Origin: Chitinivibrionales bacterium
GTDB lineage: Bacteria; Fibrobacterota; Chitinivibrionia; Chitinivibrionales; JANQEN01
DNA length: 64,000 nucleotides
Direction: 5' to 3'
Assembly: GCA_028278335.1 (NCBI GenBank)
Contig: JANQEN010000188.1
Span: forward strand, 62,001 to 126,000
Shown: one piece after another, positions 24,126 through 33,141 of the stretch
Numbering within the stretch: position 1 is the stretch's first letter
How the letters are laid out: each line of letters begins with the position of its first letter
Made by a program: the position numbers and the translations under genes
Notes under the pieces: model-generated
The model's input: the letters and a program-made list of their open reading frames with translations, nothing else
Told to the model about the DNA's origin: nothing
Database searches by the model: none

Positions 24126-25358
24126 TTAAAGATTTTTCATTAAGTCAAGAAAACGATCTATCTCTTGTTGGGTATTGTAACACCCAATACCAACCCGAAC
24201 AGCGCCACCGTGCTCTTCTAATCCTAAATACTCCATCAAGGCAAGAGCATAGTAGTTACCATCCCACACGTACACATCATGCTTACCTAAATAGGAAGCA
24301 ATCTCCTGAGGTGAGAATCTATCCATAGTAAAAGCTATTGTAGGTGTCCTTTTGGAAAAATGTTGCTGATCAGTGATACCATATATGGTTAACCCCTCTA
24401 TCTGCTTCAACCCATCGATCATATGTACAAAAAGCTCTTTCTCATACTGCTGAATTCCAGCCATTGCATTTTTTAATGCTCTTTTCCGACCAGTAACATT
24501 GGAATAGTTTCGCTCATCTTCTACTCCTAAGGCAGCTAAAAAATCGATTCCAGCTATAACTCCCGATAAAGCCTCAAAGCTTTGCGTACCCGTTTCAAAT
24601 CTATCAGGAGGATTATTGTCAGCAGGACGCACCTTGTAAGGCTCTAATGTTTCAAGATGTTTTTGCTTTCCATAGAGTACTCCCACATGGGGACCATAAA
24701 ATTTATAGGGTGAGCAGGCTAAAAAGTCACAGTCAATATCCTGTACGTCAAGGGGAACATGAGGGGCAGCATGGACCGCATCGACAAAAACTAAGGCTCC
24801 CTTAGCATGAGCTTTTTCGGTGATTAACTTCACCTCATTAATAGATCCCACAGCATTAGAAGCGTATCCCACAGCAATGAGCCGGGTTTTATCAGTCAAC
24901 TTGGATTCAAAGTCATTCAAGTCAAGTGTACAGTCAGTTGTATTGATCTTCACCCAAGTGACTTTTGCTCCCTGTTCCTGCAAAAAGAGCCAGGGTGCGA
25001 CATTTGCATCATGATCCAAATGGGTAACCATAATCTCATCGCTGGGTTGTATTAATTTGGCAATACTACGAGAAAGGTGAAAGGTAAGACTGGTCATATT
25101 TTGACCAAAGACTATTTCATTTGCTGTAGCAGCATTAATAAAATCAGCCATTGCCTGTCGTGCATTGTCAACAACAATGCCGGTTTTTCGTGAGGTTTCA
25201 TAGAGTCCGTGGTGATTAGCATTGGATGTCTTATAGTAGTCTACAACAGCATCTATAACGTGCTGGGGAACCTGTGTTCCGCCAGGATTATCCAAGAATA
25301 CCGCACCACTTTGCAAAGAGGGGAAAGAGGAGCGGATATTTTCTGCATGAAAGGTCAT
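24126..25358 (-). CDS. Cysteine desulfurase-like PLP-dependent aminotransferase class V protein
   Basis: A 410-residue cytoplasmic enzyme of the class V aminotransferase fold, closest to the cysteine desulfurase-like subgroup (TIGR01976 type). Visible features: FLDNPGGTQVPQHVIDAV at the start, NMTSLTFHLSRSI (cofactor phosphate cup), THLDHDANVAPW, VFVDAVHAAPHVPLD with the PLP-ring aspartate, and the PLP lysine in SPYKFYGPHVG. The region where true desulfurases carry the reactive cysteine reads VYVWDGNYYA, with no cysteine, so sulfur mobilisation is doubtful and a related lyase or transaminase reaction is possible. I chose the ATG at 25358 because AAGGAG lies seven bases upstream; the frame extends further but without conserved sequence. 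Confidence 0.85.
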   Translation of the reverse strand: MTFHAENIRSSFPSLQSGAVFLDNPGGTQVPQHVIDAVVDYYKTSNANHHGLYETSRKTGIVVDNARQAMADFINAATANEIVFGQNMTSLTFHLSRSIAKLIQPSDEIMVTHLDHDANVAPWLFLQEQGAKVTWVKINTTDCTLDLNDFESKLTDKTRLIAVGYASNAVGSINEVKLITEKAHAKGALVFVDAVHAAPHVPLDVQDIDCDFLACSPYKFYGPHVGVLYGKQKHLETLEPYKVRPADNNPPDRFETGTQSFEALSGVIAGIDFLAALGVEDERNYSNVTGRKRALKNAMAGIQQYEKELFVHMIDGLKQIEGLTIYGITDQQHFSKRTPTIAFTMDRFSPQEIASYLGKHDVYVWDGNYYALALMEYLGLEEHGGAVRVGIGCYNTQQEIDRFLDLMKNL

Positions 25359-25482
25359 TGATTTCTCCTTTGTTACTTTTTTTAGGCCCGGACCATAAAA
25401 ATATGTTTTCCATAGGATAAGTAGCATCGTATATTCAGGAAGCAATGTATTGCACATGGAGAATTAGCAAAGGAATCGGTGT

Positions 25483-26190
25483 ATGAATTTATCATTCGTT
25501 GTAGATATTGCTACTGTTGTTGGTGTCTGTGTTGGTTTGGTTACACTGATACTGGCAACCGTACGTTTCATCAAAGAGATGCAGCTCAGTCGCAAGGTCA
25601 ATCAGGGAAATTTTTGGCTTGAGCTGGAGCGTATGTTTTCCAAACATGATGAGGTTCATATGAACCTACGTCCTGGAGGTAAATGGAACTTTTATATCAA
25701 TTCAAGTTTTGAGGCAGATTTAAATCGGCGAGTAATTCCCAATGCACTGGTTGGGGAGTTTAAAAAGAACGGTCTTAACCTCTCGGACACAGCAGCAGTA
25801 TACCTTCAGAATGGCGATTGGCTCATTGACGACATAAAGAGTGGTAAACAATATTTCGTAACTATAAAAAATTCGGACACCCTGAATGTGTTGGCACACT
25901 CCTTTGCTGCTCGTCAATGGGCTGCTATCGAGGATTACATGGGCCTATTTGAACACTGTATGATTCTCTTGGACAAAAAGATGCTCGATTGGGACACCTT
26001 TATAAAAATATTTGCCTATCGTTGTACCAACATTATTCATAACCGACATATTGTCGAAGTAAAGCTCGTTGAAATGGCCCATGGCTGGACGGACTTCATT
26101 ACCCTTCTAAGAGAGCTTAATCAACGCTACCCGGAAAAATGGCGCAGTCGTTTAAAAGGAGTTAAGCAGATGGGTGTTCGACTTTCCTAA
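25483..26190 (+). CDS. Membrane-anchored protein of unknown function
   Basis: A 235-residue protein with one N-terminal membrane helix (about residues 8-28). A mostly helical cytoplasmic part follows, with a charged segment KEMQLSRKVNQGNFWLELE and a later WAAIEDYMGLFEHCMILLDKK. It resembles the general layout of DUF4760-type proteins (membrane helix plus helical domain), but residues about 60-130 look like an inserted beta-rich domain. It is divergent from the PLP-enzyme gene (124 bases apart) and ends in a strong terminator. AAGGA precedes the ATG. Function unknown. Confidence 0.7.
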   Translation: MNLSFVVDIATVVGVCVGLVTLILATVRFIKEMQLSRKVNQGNFWLELERMFSKHDEVHMNLRPGGKWNFYINSSFEADLNRRVIPNALVGEFKKNGLNLSDTAAVYLQNGDWLIDDIKSGKQYFVTIKNSDTLNVLAHSFAARQWAAIEDYMGLFEHCMILLDKKMLDWDTFIKIFAYRCTNIIHNRHIVEVKLVEMAHGWTDFITLLRELNQRYPEKWRSRLKGVKQMGVRLS

Positions 26191-26195
26191 AAATG

Positions 26196-26225
26196 AAGCC
26201 TCCACCCTTACTGCAGTGGAGGCTT
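26196..26225. terminator. Hairpin terminator, probably bidirectional
   Basis: The 10-bp stem AAGCCTCCAC (26196-26205) pairs with GTGGAGGCTT (26216-26225) around ten bases. It is five bases past the stop of the membrane-protein gene. On the minus strand the stem is followed by ATTTTTAGG, so it may serve transcripts from the polA side too. Confidence 0.85.
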
Positions 26226-26615
26226 TAGAGCAAAACAACGGTACAACTAATTAAAACTATATCACTCATTTACCAACCCGCTTAATCACAATTCCTCCTT
26301 TCGATATAAACGGGTACTGCTTTTTTCATCACCTGTGGAGTCTTGGTTTATAGTTATAGTTACATGTAAATCATATATCAGAATCGTTTCCTCCTTCCGA
26401 CTCCCATATCTCATAGTTTGGTAAATGGTTGGTAACTTCATACATCATTATTACGAGGTGATGGAGATCTTTATTGTAACTTTTTTTAATTTTTTCTATT
26501 TTTTTTATTGGCTAGGATAAGCTATTGAATTTTATAGCATACCCTATTCTCAATCAGCTCTTTTCTAATTAATGCTGGGAAATTTCTTAACAATTATTTC
26601 AATTATTAAGAAATA
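26226..26615. other. 390-bp stretch after polA with minus-strand mini-ORFs
   Basis: No ordinary gene. On the minus strand two strong Shine-Dalgarno-like sequences are visible (AAGGAGG near 26395 and 26297). Very short frames lie nearby: a 15-codon frame at 26282-26329 (MKKAVPVYIERRNCD) and a 7-codon frame at 26266-26289 starting with GTG. They may be chance or a leader-like small transcript. Confidence 0.35.
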
Positions 26616-29294
26616 TCAATGCGCCTCTTTCCAATTTTTTCCTGTTCCCACATCAACTTTTAAAGGCACCGAAAGCGTATAAGCGCTACTCATTTTCCCT
26701 TGAATCCAGGGGATAAATGATTCAGCTTTGTCTTGGGGTACCTCAAAAACCAGCTCATCATGAACTTGGAGTAACATATAACAATTCTCAAATGATTGGA
26801 GCTCCTTCTGAATTGAAACCATGGCAATCTTGATGATATCTGCTGCGGTGCCTTGAACGGGAGTATTGATCGCAACTCGCTCAGCAGCTTCTCTGGTGCG
26901 GCGATTATCAGCATTGATATCCGGTAAATACCGGCGGCGTCCTAAAAGGGTTTCGCTGTAGCCTGTATTTCGGGCTTTGGCAATGGAGTCTTCCATAAAT
27001 CGATGGATTGTTGGAAATTGTTCAAAGTAGGTATCAATAAAATCCTGGGCCTCTTTGAAGGAAATATTAAGCTGACGTGAAAGATTGATTGGTCCCATGC
27101 CATACATCAAGCCAAAATTAATGGTCTTCGCAGCACGGCGCATCTCATCGGTCACCATTTCTGGAAAAATACCATACATGGCTGAAGCTGTTTGGGTATG
27201 GATATCCTGATCATCTTTAAATGCTTGTATCAAGCGATCATCATTCGAGAGGTGAGCTAAAATGCGGAGCTCAATCTGCGAATAGTCAGCAGAGACCAAG
27301 AGGTTTCCTGGAGATGCGACAAAGGCTTCACGAATTCTTCGCCCATCCTCGGTACGGATAGGAATATTTTGCAAATTGGGATTAGTACTTGAAAGACGAC
27401 CGGTAGCTGCAATGGTTTGGTTAAAGGAGGTGTGGACCCGCTTATCATCCTCATTAACCTGTTGTGGAAGTGCATCAATATAGGTTGACAAAAGCTTCTG
27501 GACTTCTCTATGCTCTAACATTTTCTTGGCGATTGGATAATCAGGTGCTAATTTCTCCAACGCCCGAACATCCGTGGAGAGACCAGTCTTTGTCTTTTTT
27601 GTACGGGGCATATTTAGCTTTTCAAAAAAGATAGTACTCACCTGCTTGGGCGAATTTAGATTAAACTCCTCTCCAGCCATAGTATAAATCTCTTGAGTTA
27701 TTGATGCTAACTTAGTGGAGTATTCCTGGGAAAGCTTCTGTAAGAAAGTTGTATCAATGGTGATTCCCTGCCATTCACACTCAGCAAGAACCGTGAGCAG
27801 TGGCATTTCAACCTCTTCAAAAAGGGTGTATAACTCCTTTTCTTTTAACCGTGGTTGAAAAACAGTCATAAGCTTGAGGGGAATAACCGCATCTTCTCCT
27901 GCATATTCTGCAGCTGAATCAATAGGCACCTCAGCAAAGGATTTTTGGTTTTTACCTTTTTTTCCAATAAGCGATTCAATAGAGATGGTTTTAATATTGA
28001 GCCATTGGGCTGCTAAAGCATCCATACTATACTGCCGCTTGCCTGGGTCAAGGATATATGCGGCAAGCATGGTATCAAAAAAGATCCCCTCCAAAACAAT
28101 GTCATATTTCTTAAAAATCTGATAATCATACTTTAAATTTTGACCAATCTTTTTTATCTCTTTTGATTCTAAATAGGGTTTTATACAGGAGAGCACCTGA
28201 TCAAGAGGAAGATTCCCTTCACCTCTATGGCCTACAGGAACATACCAGGCTTCTGTTTCTTTTATAGCAAGGGAGATCCCAACAAGAGAGGCTAAAATTG
28301 GATCAACGCCAGTTGTCTCTGTGTCAATTGAAAGAGTGCCAGCCTCTTTTACTTCCTTTAGATATTCTTCTAACTCATCAATGCTTTTAGGTACGTGAAC
28401 AGAAAAACGGGTCTCTTCATGCATATCAAAAAGTGGATTGGCAAGCAGTGAATGAAACTCCATTTCTGTAAAGAGAGACACACATTTATCCTTATGGACC
28501 AATTTCCGCTTCAGGTCCTCCATAGGTATATCAAGGCCCACGTCCAAAGCAAGGGTTACTAACTTTTTACTTATTTCCAACGACTCTCTATTATCAATAA
28601 TTCTCTGACGTAGCTTTGGATTTTGAATACAGGAGGGATCTTGCAAAAGCTCATCCACCGAGCCAGCTTCCTCCAAAATCTTAAGTGCTGTTTTAGGGCC
28701 CACCTTGGGGATACCGGGAATATTATCAGCGCTGTCTCCGGAGAGAGCTAAAAGGTCGAGGATTTTCTCTGGTCCCACTCCCATTTTTTCCTTTACCTTT
28801 TCTGAATTATATATTGAAAAACTTCCACCTGTTTCCGGTGCAAGCATTCGTACATCCTTTGAAACAAGCTGCATGAGGTCCTTGTCTTTTGTCACTAAAG
28901 AGACTTTAAACCCTTCAGCTTCAGCTTTTTTAGTTAAATATGCGATAATATCGTCTGCTTCAATTTTATCTTTTAAATACCAGGGGATATTGAATGATTC
29001 CACCAAATCAAAAATCAGGGGTATTTGACTCTTCATATCATCGGGCATCTCTTTACGATTTGCTTTGTAAGGCTCATACATTTCTCGACGAAAGGTGGGG
29101 CCGGAACTGTCAAAAATCACGGTGATATAGGGACACTGAAAATCCTGTAGGATTCGAATAAGATAGGTCGCAAAACCATAGACCGCGCTGGTTGGCTGCC
29201 CCTTGGAATTTGTTAAGGGATTTCGAATCATGGCATAATATGCACGGTAAGCTAACGCATGGCCATCTAAAATATAAAGATGCTTCTCTGACAT
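26616..29294 (-). CDS. polA: DNA polymerase I
   Basis: Repair and Okazaki-fragment-processing polymerase, 892 residues, with all three domains. The 5' nuclease (about residues 1-290) has YILDGHALAYRAYYAM, KDKDLMQLV and LSGDSADNIPGIPKVGPKTA. The 3'-5' exonuclease (about 305-490) keeps the metal-binding D-x-E in LSIDTETTG, so proofreading is probably active. The family-A polymerase domain (about 515-892) shows motif A SADYSQIELRILAHLS, O-helix RRAAKTINFGLMYGM and motif C LLQVHDELVFEVP. The length is slightly below E. coli. An AAAGG ribosome-binding site precedes the ATG. It appears to be a single-gene unit. Confidence 0.97.
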   Translation of the reverse strand: MSEKHLYILDGHALAYRAYYAMIRNPLTNSKGQPTSAVYGFATYLIRILQDFQCPYITVIFDSSGPTFRREMYEPYKANRKEMPDDMKSQIPLIFDLVESFNIPWYLKDKIEADDIIAYLTKKAEAEGFKVSLVTKDKDLMQLVSKDVRMLAPETGGSFSIYNSEKVKEKMGVGPEKILDLLALSGDSADNIPGIPKVGPKTALKILEEAGSVDELLQDPSCIQNPKLRQRIIDNRESLEISKKLVTLALDVGLDIPMEDLKRKLVHKDKCVSLFTEMEFHSLLANPLFDMHEETRFSVHVPKSIDELEEYLKEVKEAGTLSIDTETTGVDPILASLVGISLAIKETEAWYVPVGHRGEGNLPLDQVLSCIKPYLESKEIKKIGQNLKYDYQIFKKYDIVLEGIFFDTMLAAYILDPGKRQYSMDALAAQWLNIKTISIESLIGKKGKNQKSFAEVPIDSAAEYAGEDAVIPLKLMTVFQPRLKEKELYTLFEEVEMPLLTVLAECEWQGITIDTTFLQKLSQEYSTKLASITQEIYTMAGEEFNLNSPKQVSTIFFEKLNMPRTKKTKTGLSTDVRALEKLAPDYPIAKKMLEHREVQKLLSTYIDALPQQVNEDDKRVHTSFNQTIAATGRLSSTNPNLQNIPIRTEDGRRIREAFVASPGNLLVSADYSQIELRILAHLSNDDRLIQAFKDDQDIHTQTASAMYGIFPEMVTDEMRRAAKTINFGLMYGMGPINLSRQLNISFKEAQDFIDTYFEQFPTIHRFMEDSIAKARNTGYSETLLGRRRYLPDINADNRRTREAAERVAINTPVQGTAADIIKIAMVSIQKELQSFENCYMLLQVHDELVFEVPQDKAESFIPWIQGKMSSAYTLSVPLKVDVGTGKNWKEAH

Positions 29295-29413
29295 TTCTTG
29301 GCAACCTTTCTTTATAGCAATTGATCAATGCCGGTAATAATAAACCCTGGCTTTGCCTTTGAAATATACCTATGTATCATGACAATAGGTAACGTTTCAG
29401 AGAGATAAACAAA

Positions 29414-29438
29414 AAAAGCACTCCTAAAGAGTGCTTTT
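29414..29438 (-). terminator. Hairpin terminator of the decayed secreted-protein gene
   Basis: The stem AAAAGCACTC (29414-29423) pairs with GAGTGCTTTT (29429-29438) around CTAAA, followed on the minus strand by a run of Ts. It lies 20 bases after the stop of the minus-strand remnant at 29458, as expected for that gene's own terminator. Confidence 0.8.
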
Positions 29439-29457
29439 ATAATAGAAAAGGGTGATC

Positions 29458-29532
29458 CTATTTCTTTATGATTTTAATCGCTCTAGTATGATGTGGTGTC
29501 ACTAATTTACAGAGATACATACCCTCTAAACT
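29458..29532 (-). pseudogene. Remnant tail of a secreted protein (Por/T9SS-type sorting end)
   Basis: A minus-strand frame reads SLEGMYLCKLVTPHH and ends RAIKIIKK then stop. This is the usual ending of C-terminal sorting domains, like GVYFCDIM...RRIILR and GIYYVRAA...KIMVTK of other genes in this window. An in-frame TAA sits immediately before it and no longer frame leads in, so only the tail of a lost gene is left. Confidence 0.6.
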
Positions 29533-29766
29533 TTATTCTGGGGACAATGTGTGTATTTTAGTGTTTTATGATCAATCACAATAAAAAATCATATATTAAT
29601 TTTCTTTATATATATCTAATACTCTTTCTTCTCTGGATTTACTATTACCTAATTGGAGTACGCCATTCTATAATTAAAATTGATAAGGAAACACATTTTT
29701 CTCACTCAACTATGGTAAAAATCCGATAAGTATAATATTGACATAACCTAATTACTTTGGAATATC

Positions 29767-32700
29767 ATGATCCCAAATAATCTCCCCATAATTGCTCAAC
29801 TTATAAATACAAAGGAGGTAGGAAAACTTCGTACTAAGGGTACTGTGGAAAAAAAGATCGATAGAAATACCTATGTTATTCGATTTTCCAAAGGATCAAT
29901 CACCGTAAAAACTGAAACTTCTCCTCTCCGTTTGGGAGCAGAGGTACTGGTCAAAGGAGACGGCCATACAGTTACGCTCCAACCAATAGAGCGAGAACCA
30001 CATCTAACTGATTCTCTGCAACTTTCTCCAGGTAAATCAGAGACAACTCCACCTAAATCAACACAGGACCTTATATCCGCGCTCATCCAACTTAAAGAGA
30101 GCGTCTCTCGTCCTAGTAATACATCAAACTTGATTGAAAACTTACATCATCTCAAATCAGCTATAGCACAATCAGAGATCTCAAAAGGCCAATCTTCTAA
30201 GCTTGTGGAACAAGTTCAAAAGGTACTCAATGAGCTTACTCAAAATAGCCACCGTTCAATGGCGAAGTTGCCAGATCACTTTGATGCTAAAGTAACACAG
30301 ATTATTCAGCAAATATTGCACTCCTTAAACAAAAGCGAACTGGGAGTCACCTTATCAAAAAAAGTTACAGAAGGGATCTATGCATTTAAATCCGAGCAAG
30401 CTGCAAGACAATGGATGCAGTCACCAACTCAAATGACAAATCACGCCTCACCGCAACCCACAATAGAGAGCACAACAACCTATGTTCCTGTAATTTCTGA
30501 TGGTAAGGAAAACCTTGTTGGCACAATCTTGACTAAGGACCATGCCACACTTCTTTTAAATTCAATGATTCATTCTGGCAATAAAAGTCCTCTTTGGAAT
30601 GTAATTTCTGCTGAGGAACTCCTTCACTTGGTATCTCAAAAGGGTGATATTTCCTTTGAGACTATTAATTCTATTGATAAAATTTTAAATCTCTATACAT
30701 CGAACACACCACAGCAACCGGCGAGTACCGTTAATCAAAAAGAGCTCACTCATCAATTGATTAATATCTTGCTTAATCATGAGAACCTTATCGACTCAGT
30801 CAAATCCATATTACCAACTGATCCAGCTCACTCGATCCCTGAGACTTTAGAACAAACCCAATTCCAGCATATTCTGCAGGAGATAGGAATTTCAACTTCA
30901 TCCCAAGAGCTATTGGCTCAATCAGTTATTGATAAACCCAAGGCTGATGCACTAGCTCAAATATTTAAAATCATGGGATACAATTTGGAACACGAATTAA
31001 CCCACAGTAGTGATAAAGTACCATTTGCCAAGACCATACAAGAGCCTCACGACTCAACAAAAGCGCTTTTATTGGCTCTCTTTTCATTGACACAAGAATC
31101 GTCACATCCACAATCCATAAAAAAATCAATTGATGAGCTAGTTGCTCTTCTATATAAAAACATTGAGATAGCTCGATTATTGATCAATGGACAAGCAATT
31201 TCCCAAGAGTCAACCAATGTCAAAGATCTGATTAGCAAATTAATCGGTAACCTTGACACATTGCATATTCAATTGAAGGGAATATCTACTATTCTTTCTG
31301 ATGCATCAGCACATACCTCCCCATCAAATGCTATATCAAAGGATCTACAATTCAATTTCAGTTCAATCCAATCATTGGTAGATGATCTCTCCACCTCGGC
31401 AACAAAAAACCAACACTCTTTATCTTTGGTATCAAACCTCTACAATGATATTAAAAATGACGTTCTACAAAGCACCATCCAATCTCTTATTAGTACCACC
31501 GAGCCTATCCTGACAAAATCACAGGGAATTGTCAATGAATTATCTCTTTTAGCTCTTCAATCCAAACCAAATATATTTACTGGAATAGGTGAACAGACTA
31601 TCACTGCCATAAAAGAGATGCTTAAGCCACACATTGCATCTATTTCACAATCACTCTCTTCTGTTAACGAAGCGCTCATCAACAATTTTCCAAAAACCAT
31701 TGGAACGACTCTCACACAATATAGTGATACGATCTATACCTCACTGGTAAACCTACGTGAAGCTCTAACCGAAAGTATCAATTCAATTGACACCACCTCT
31801 TTACCTTCACAAACCAGCACACTACTCTCAAAGCTTTTTCAAGATGTTTCCCAAGTACTTGCTCAACAAGAAATGACACTGAGCAAGGACATGCAGAGTC
31901 TTCCTAACGCTCTTCAAGCTTCGCAACTAGTATCCCACAATAGAGAGTTACCTTCACAAATGTCAAAAATATCACAAACCGTATTACAGCAACTGGATAC
32001 GCTTCTTAACCAATCACCGATTAGCAATTCTGTTTCACTACAGCAAACTCATAAAGACGAAGCTAAATCATTCATTCAAAATATTTTAAACACACTTTCG
32101 CAATCAATCAAGTCTTCATCCTCTTTAATCTTTACATTATTGGAATCATCACAAGAGACTATTTCGCAAAAGTTTTCTCAAAACTTAACAGAAATTTCAC
32201 ATTTCACTAGCGCAGTCATTAAAAATTTAGAGTCAGACTGTCAACGCGTATTGCAGGATTTGATGCAAAAGGTTTCACAGGTTCAAAGCAACACACAGGA
32301 GACATCATCAAAGGAGACACTCGCCACACTTGTTCGTACCATAAGCAATGAATGCTCCAACGCAATTAATAGATTATTTGACCATGCAATAAAAGAGATA
32401 CTTGCATCACTTGACAAACACACTCATGAAGCTACTCTTACCATTGAACAGCTACGCGAACGTATCGATCACATATTGGGTAATCTCAAAAGGGATACTG
32501 ACCAAACCTTTCGTGCACTTTTTCGACAATTGGATCCATCACAATACCGACTTGAAAAAAGCTCAATGCTTTCTCTTCCACAAAACATGCAAGAGCAGAT
32601 CGAAGCGACACTCAACCGTTTTGAATCACTGCAACTCCTTGCAAAACCAACGCAAACAGCAGAGGGTCAGCAACAACTCCTTTCACTCCCCATGAAATTT

Positions 32701-33066
32701 GGTGACACCTGGGCTACAGTGAATCTTACCTTTTTAAAAAAGCGGAGTAAGAACAAAAAGGAGGGGAAGGCCAAAGAGTTTAATGTACGCATGCACGTAG
32801 CACCATCTCAATGTGGTCCTATACATGTACATATGCACTACCATAAAAAACATAAGCTTTCGATTCAATTGGCCTGCGATAATGATGTAACAATAGGATG
32901 GTTTACAAAAAATCTGGCCGCAATAAAAAACACTTTACAAGAAAAGGGAATCCCCTTTGTTGAGCTTGCAATAAATAAATCTCAGGACAACCACGACACT
33001 CATAACATTATGCAATCAGTGAGACATAAAGGGAGTAGTCAATCGAATATTGATCTTAGTGGATAG
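29767..33066 (+). CDS. Very long helical protein with FliK-like C-terminal domain
   Basis: A 1,099-residue protein without signal peptide or membrane helix. Residues 1-80 form a small beta-rich domain (VGKLRTKGTVEKK, RLGAEVLVKGDGHTVTLQ). Residues about 90-960 are rich in Ser, Gln, Leu, Ile and Thr and almost entirely helical in character, with many IxxxL-type repeats. Residues about 965-1075 (LLSLPMKFGDTWATVNLTFL, then HVAPSQCGPIHVHMHYH and GWFTKNLAAIKNTLQEKGIP) resemble the C-terminal domain of flagellar hook-length control protein FliK. FliK acts as a molecular ruler and substrate-specificity switch. No other flagellar gene is in the window, so the link is inference from the fold alone. The protein is far longer than most FliK proteins. 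Confidence 0.6.
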   Translation: MIPNNLPIIAQLINTKEVGKLRTKGTVEKKIDRNTYVIRFSKGSITVKTETSPLRLGAEVLVKGDGHTVTLQPIEREPHLTDSLQLSPGKSETTPPKSTQDLISALIQLKESVSRPSNTSNLIENLHHLKSAIAQSEISKGQSSKLVEQVQKVLNELTQNSHRSMAKLPDHFDAKVTQIIQQILHSLNKSELGVTLSKKVTEGIYAFKSEQAARQWMQSPTQMTNHASPQPTIESTTTYVPVISDGKENLVGTILTKDHATLLLNSMIHSGNKSPLWNVISAEELLHLVSQKGDISFETINSIDKILNLYTSNTPQQPASTVNQKELTHQLINILLNHENLIDSVKSILPTDPAHSIPETLEQTQFQHILQEIGISTSSQELLAQSVIDKPKADALAQIFKIMGYNLEHELTHSSDKVPFAKTIQEPHDSTKALLLALFSLTQESSHPQSIKKSIDELVALLYKNIEIARLLINGQAISQESTNVKDLISKLIGNLDTLHIQLKGISTILSDASAHTSPSNAISKDLQFNFSSIQSLVDDLSTSATKNQHSLSLVSNLYNDIKNDVLQSTIQSLISTTEPILTKSQGIVNELSLLALQSKPNIFTGIGEQTITAIKEMLKPHIASISQSLSSVNEALINNFPKTIGTTLTQYSDTIYTSLVNLREALTESINSIDTTSLPSQTSTLLSKLFQDVSQVLAQQEMTLSKDMQSLPNALQASQLVSHNRELPSQMSKISQTVLQQLDTLLNQSPISNSVSLQQTHKDEAKSFIQNILNTLSQSIKSSSSLIFTLLESSQETISQKFSQNLTEISHFTSAVIKNLESDCQRVLQDLMQKVSQVQSNTQETSSKETLATLVRTISNECSNAINRLFDHAIKEILASLDKHTHEATLTIEQLRERIDHILGNLKRDTDQTFRALFRQLDPSQYRLEKSSMLSLPQNMQEQIEATLNRFESLQLLAKPTQTAEGQQQLLSLPMKFGDTWATVNLTFLKKRSKNKKEGKAKEFNVRMHVAPSQCGPIHVHMHYHKKHKLSIQLACDNDVTIGWFTKNLAAIKNTLQEKGIPFVELAINKSQDNHDTHNIMQSVRHKGSSQSNIDLSG

Positions 33067-33090
33067 CAGTTTTAATAGTTCATTAAAAAA

Positions 33091-33113
33091 GGGTATGCAA
33101 AGAATGCATACCC
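33091..33113. terminator. Hairpin terminator between convergent genes
   Basis: The 9-bp stem GGGTATGCA/TGCATACCC has a five-base loop. It is preceded by AAAAAA and followed by ATTTATA. It sits between the converging FliK-like and ggt genes and can serve both. Confidence 0.8.
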
Positions 33114-33141
33114 ATTTATATAACTACAATTGAAATCAATC

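Larger units (their letters stand above)
29295..29766. other. 472-bp gap between polA and the FliK-like gene
   Basis: It holds a strong hairpin terminator (29414-29438) and, on the minus strand, the last 24 codons of a vanished secreted-protein gene (29458-29532). The 200 bases before the FliK-like gene are AT-rich and should contain its promoter, but I cannot name hexamers with confidence. Confidence 0.5.

Noticed and set aside
24080-24328. 82-residue plus-strand frame
   Set aside because: Mostly antisense to the 3' end of the desulfurase-like gene, and not protein-like.
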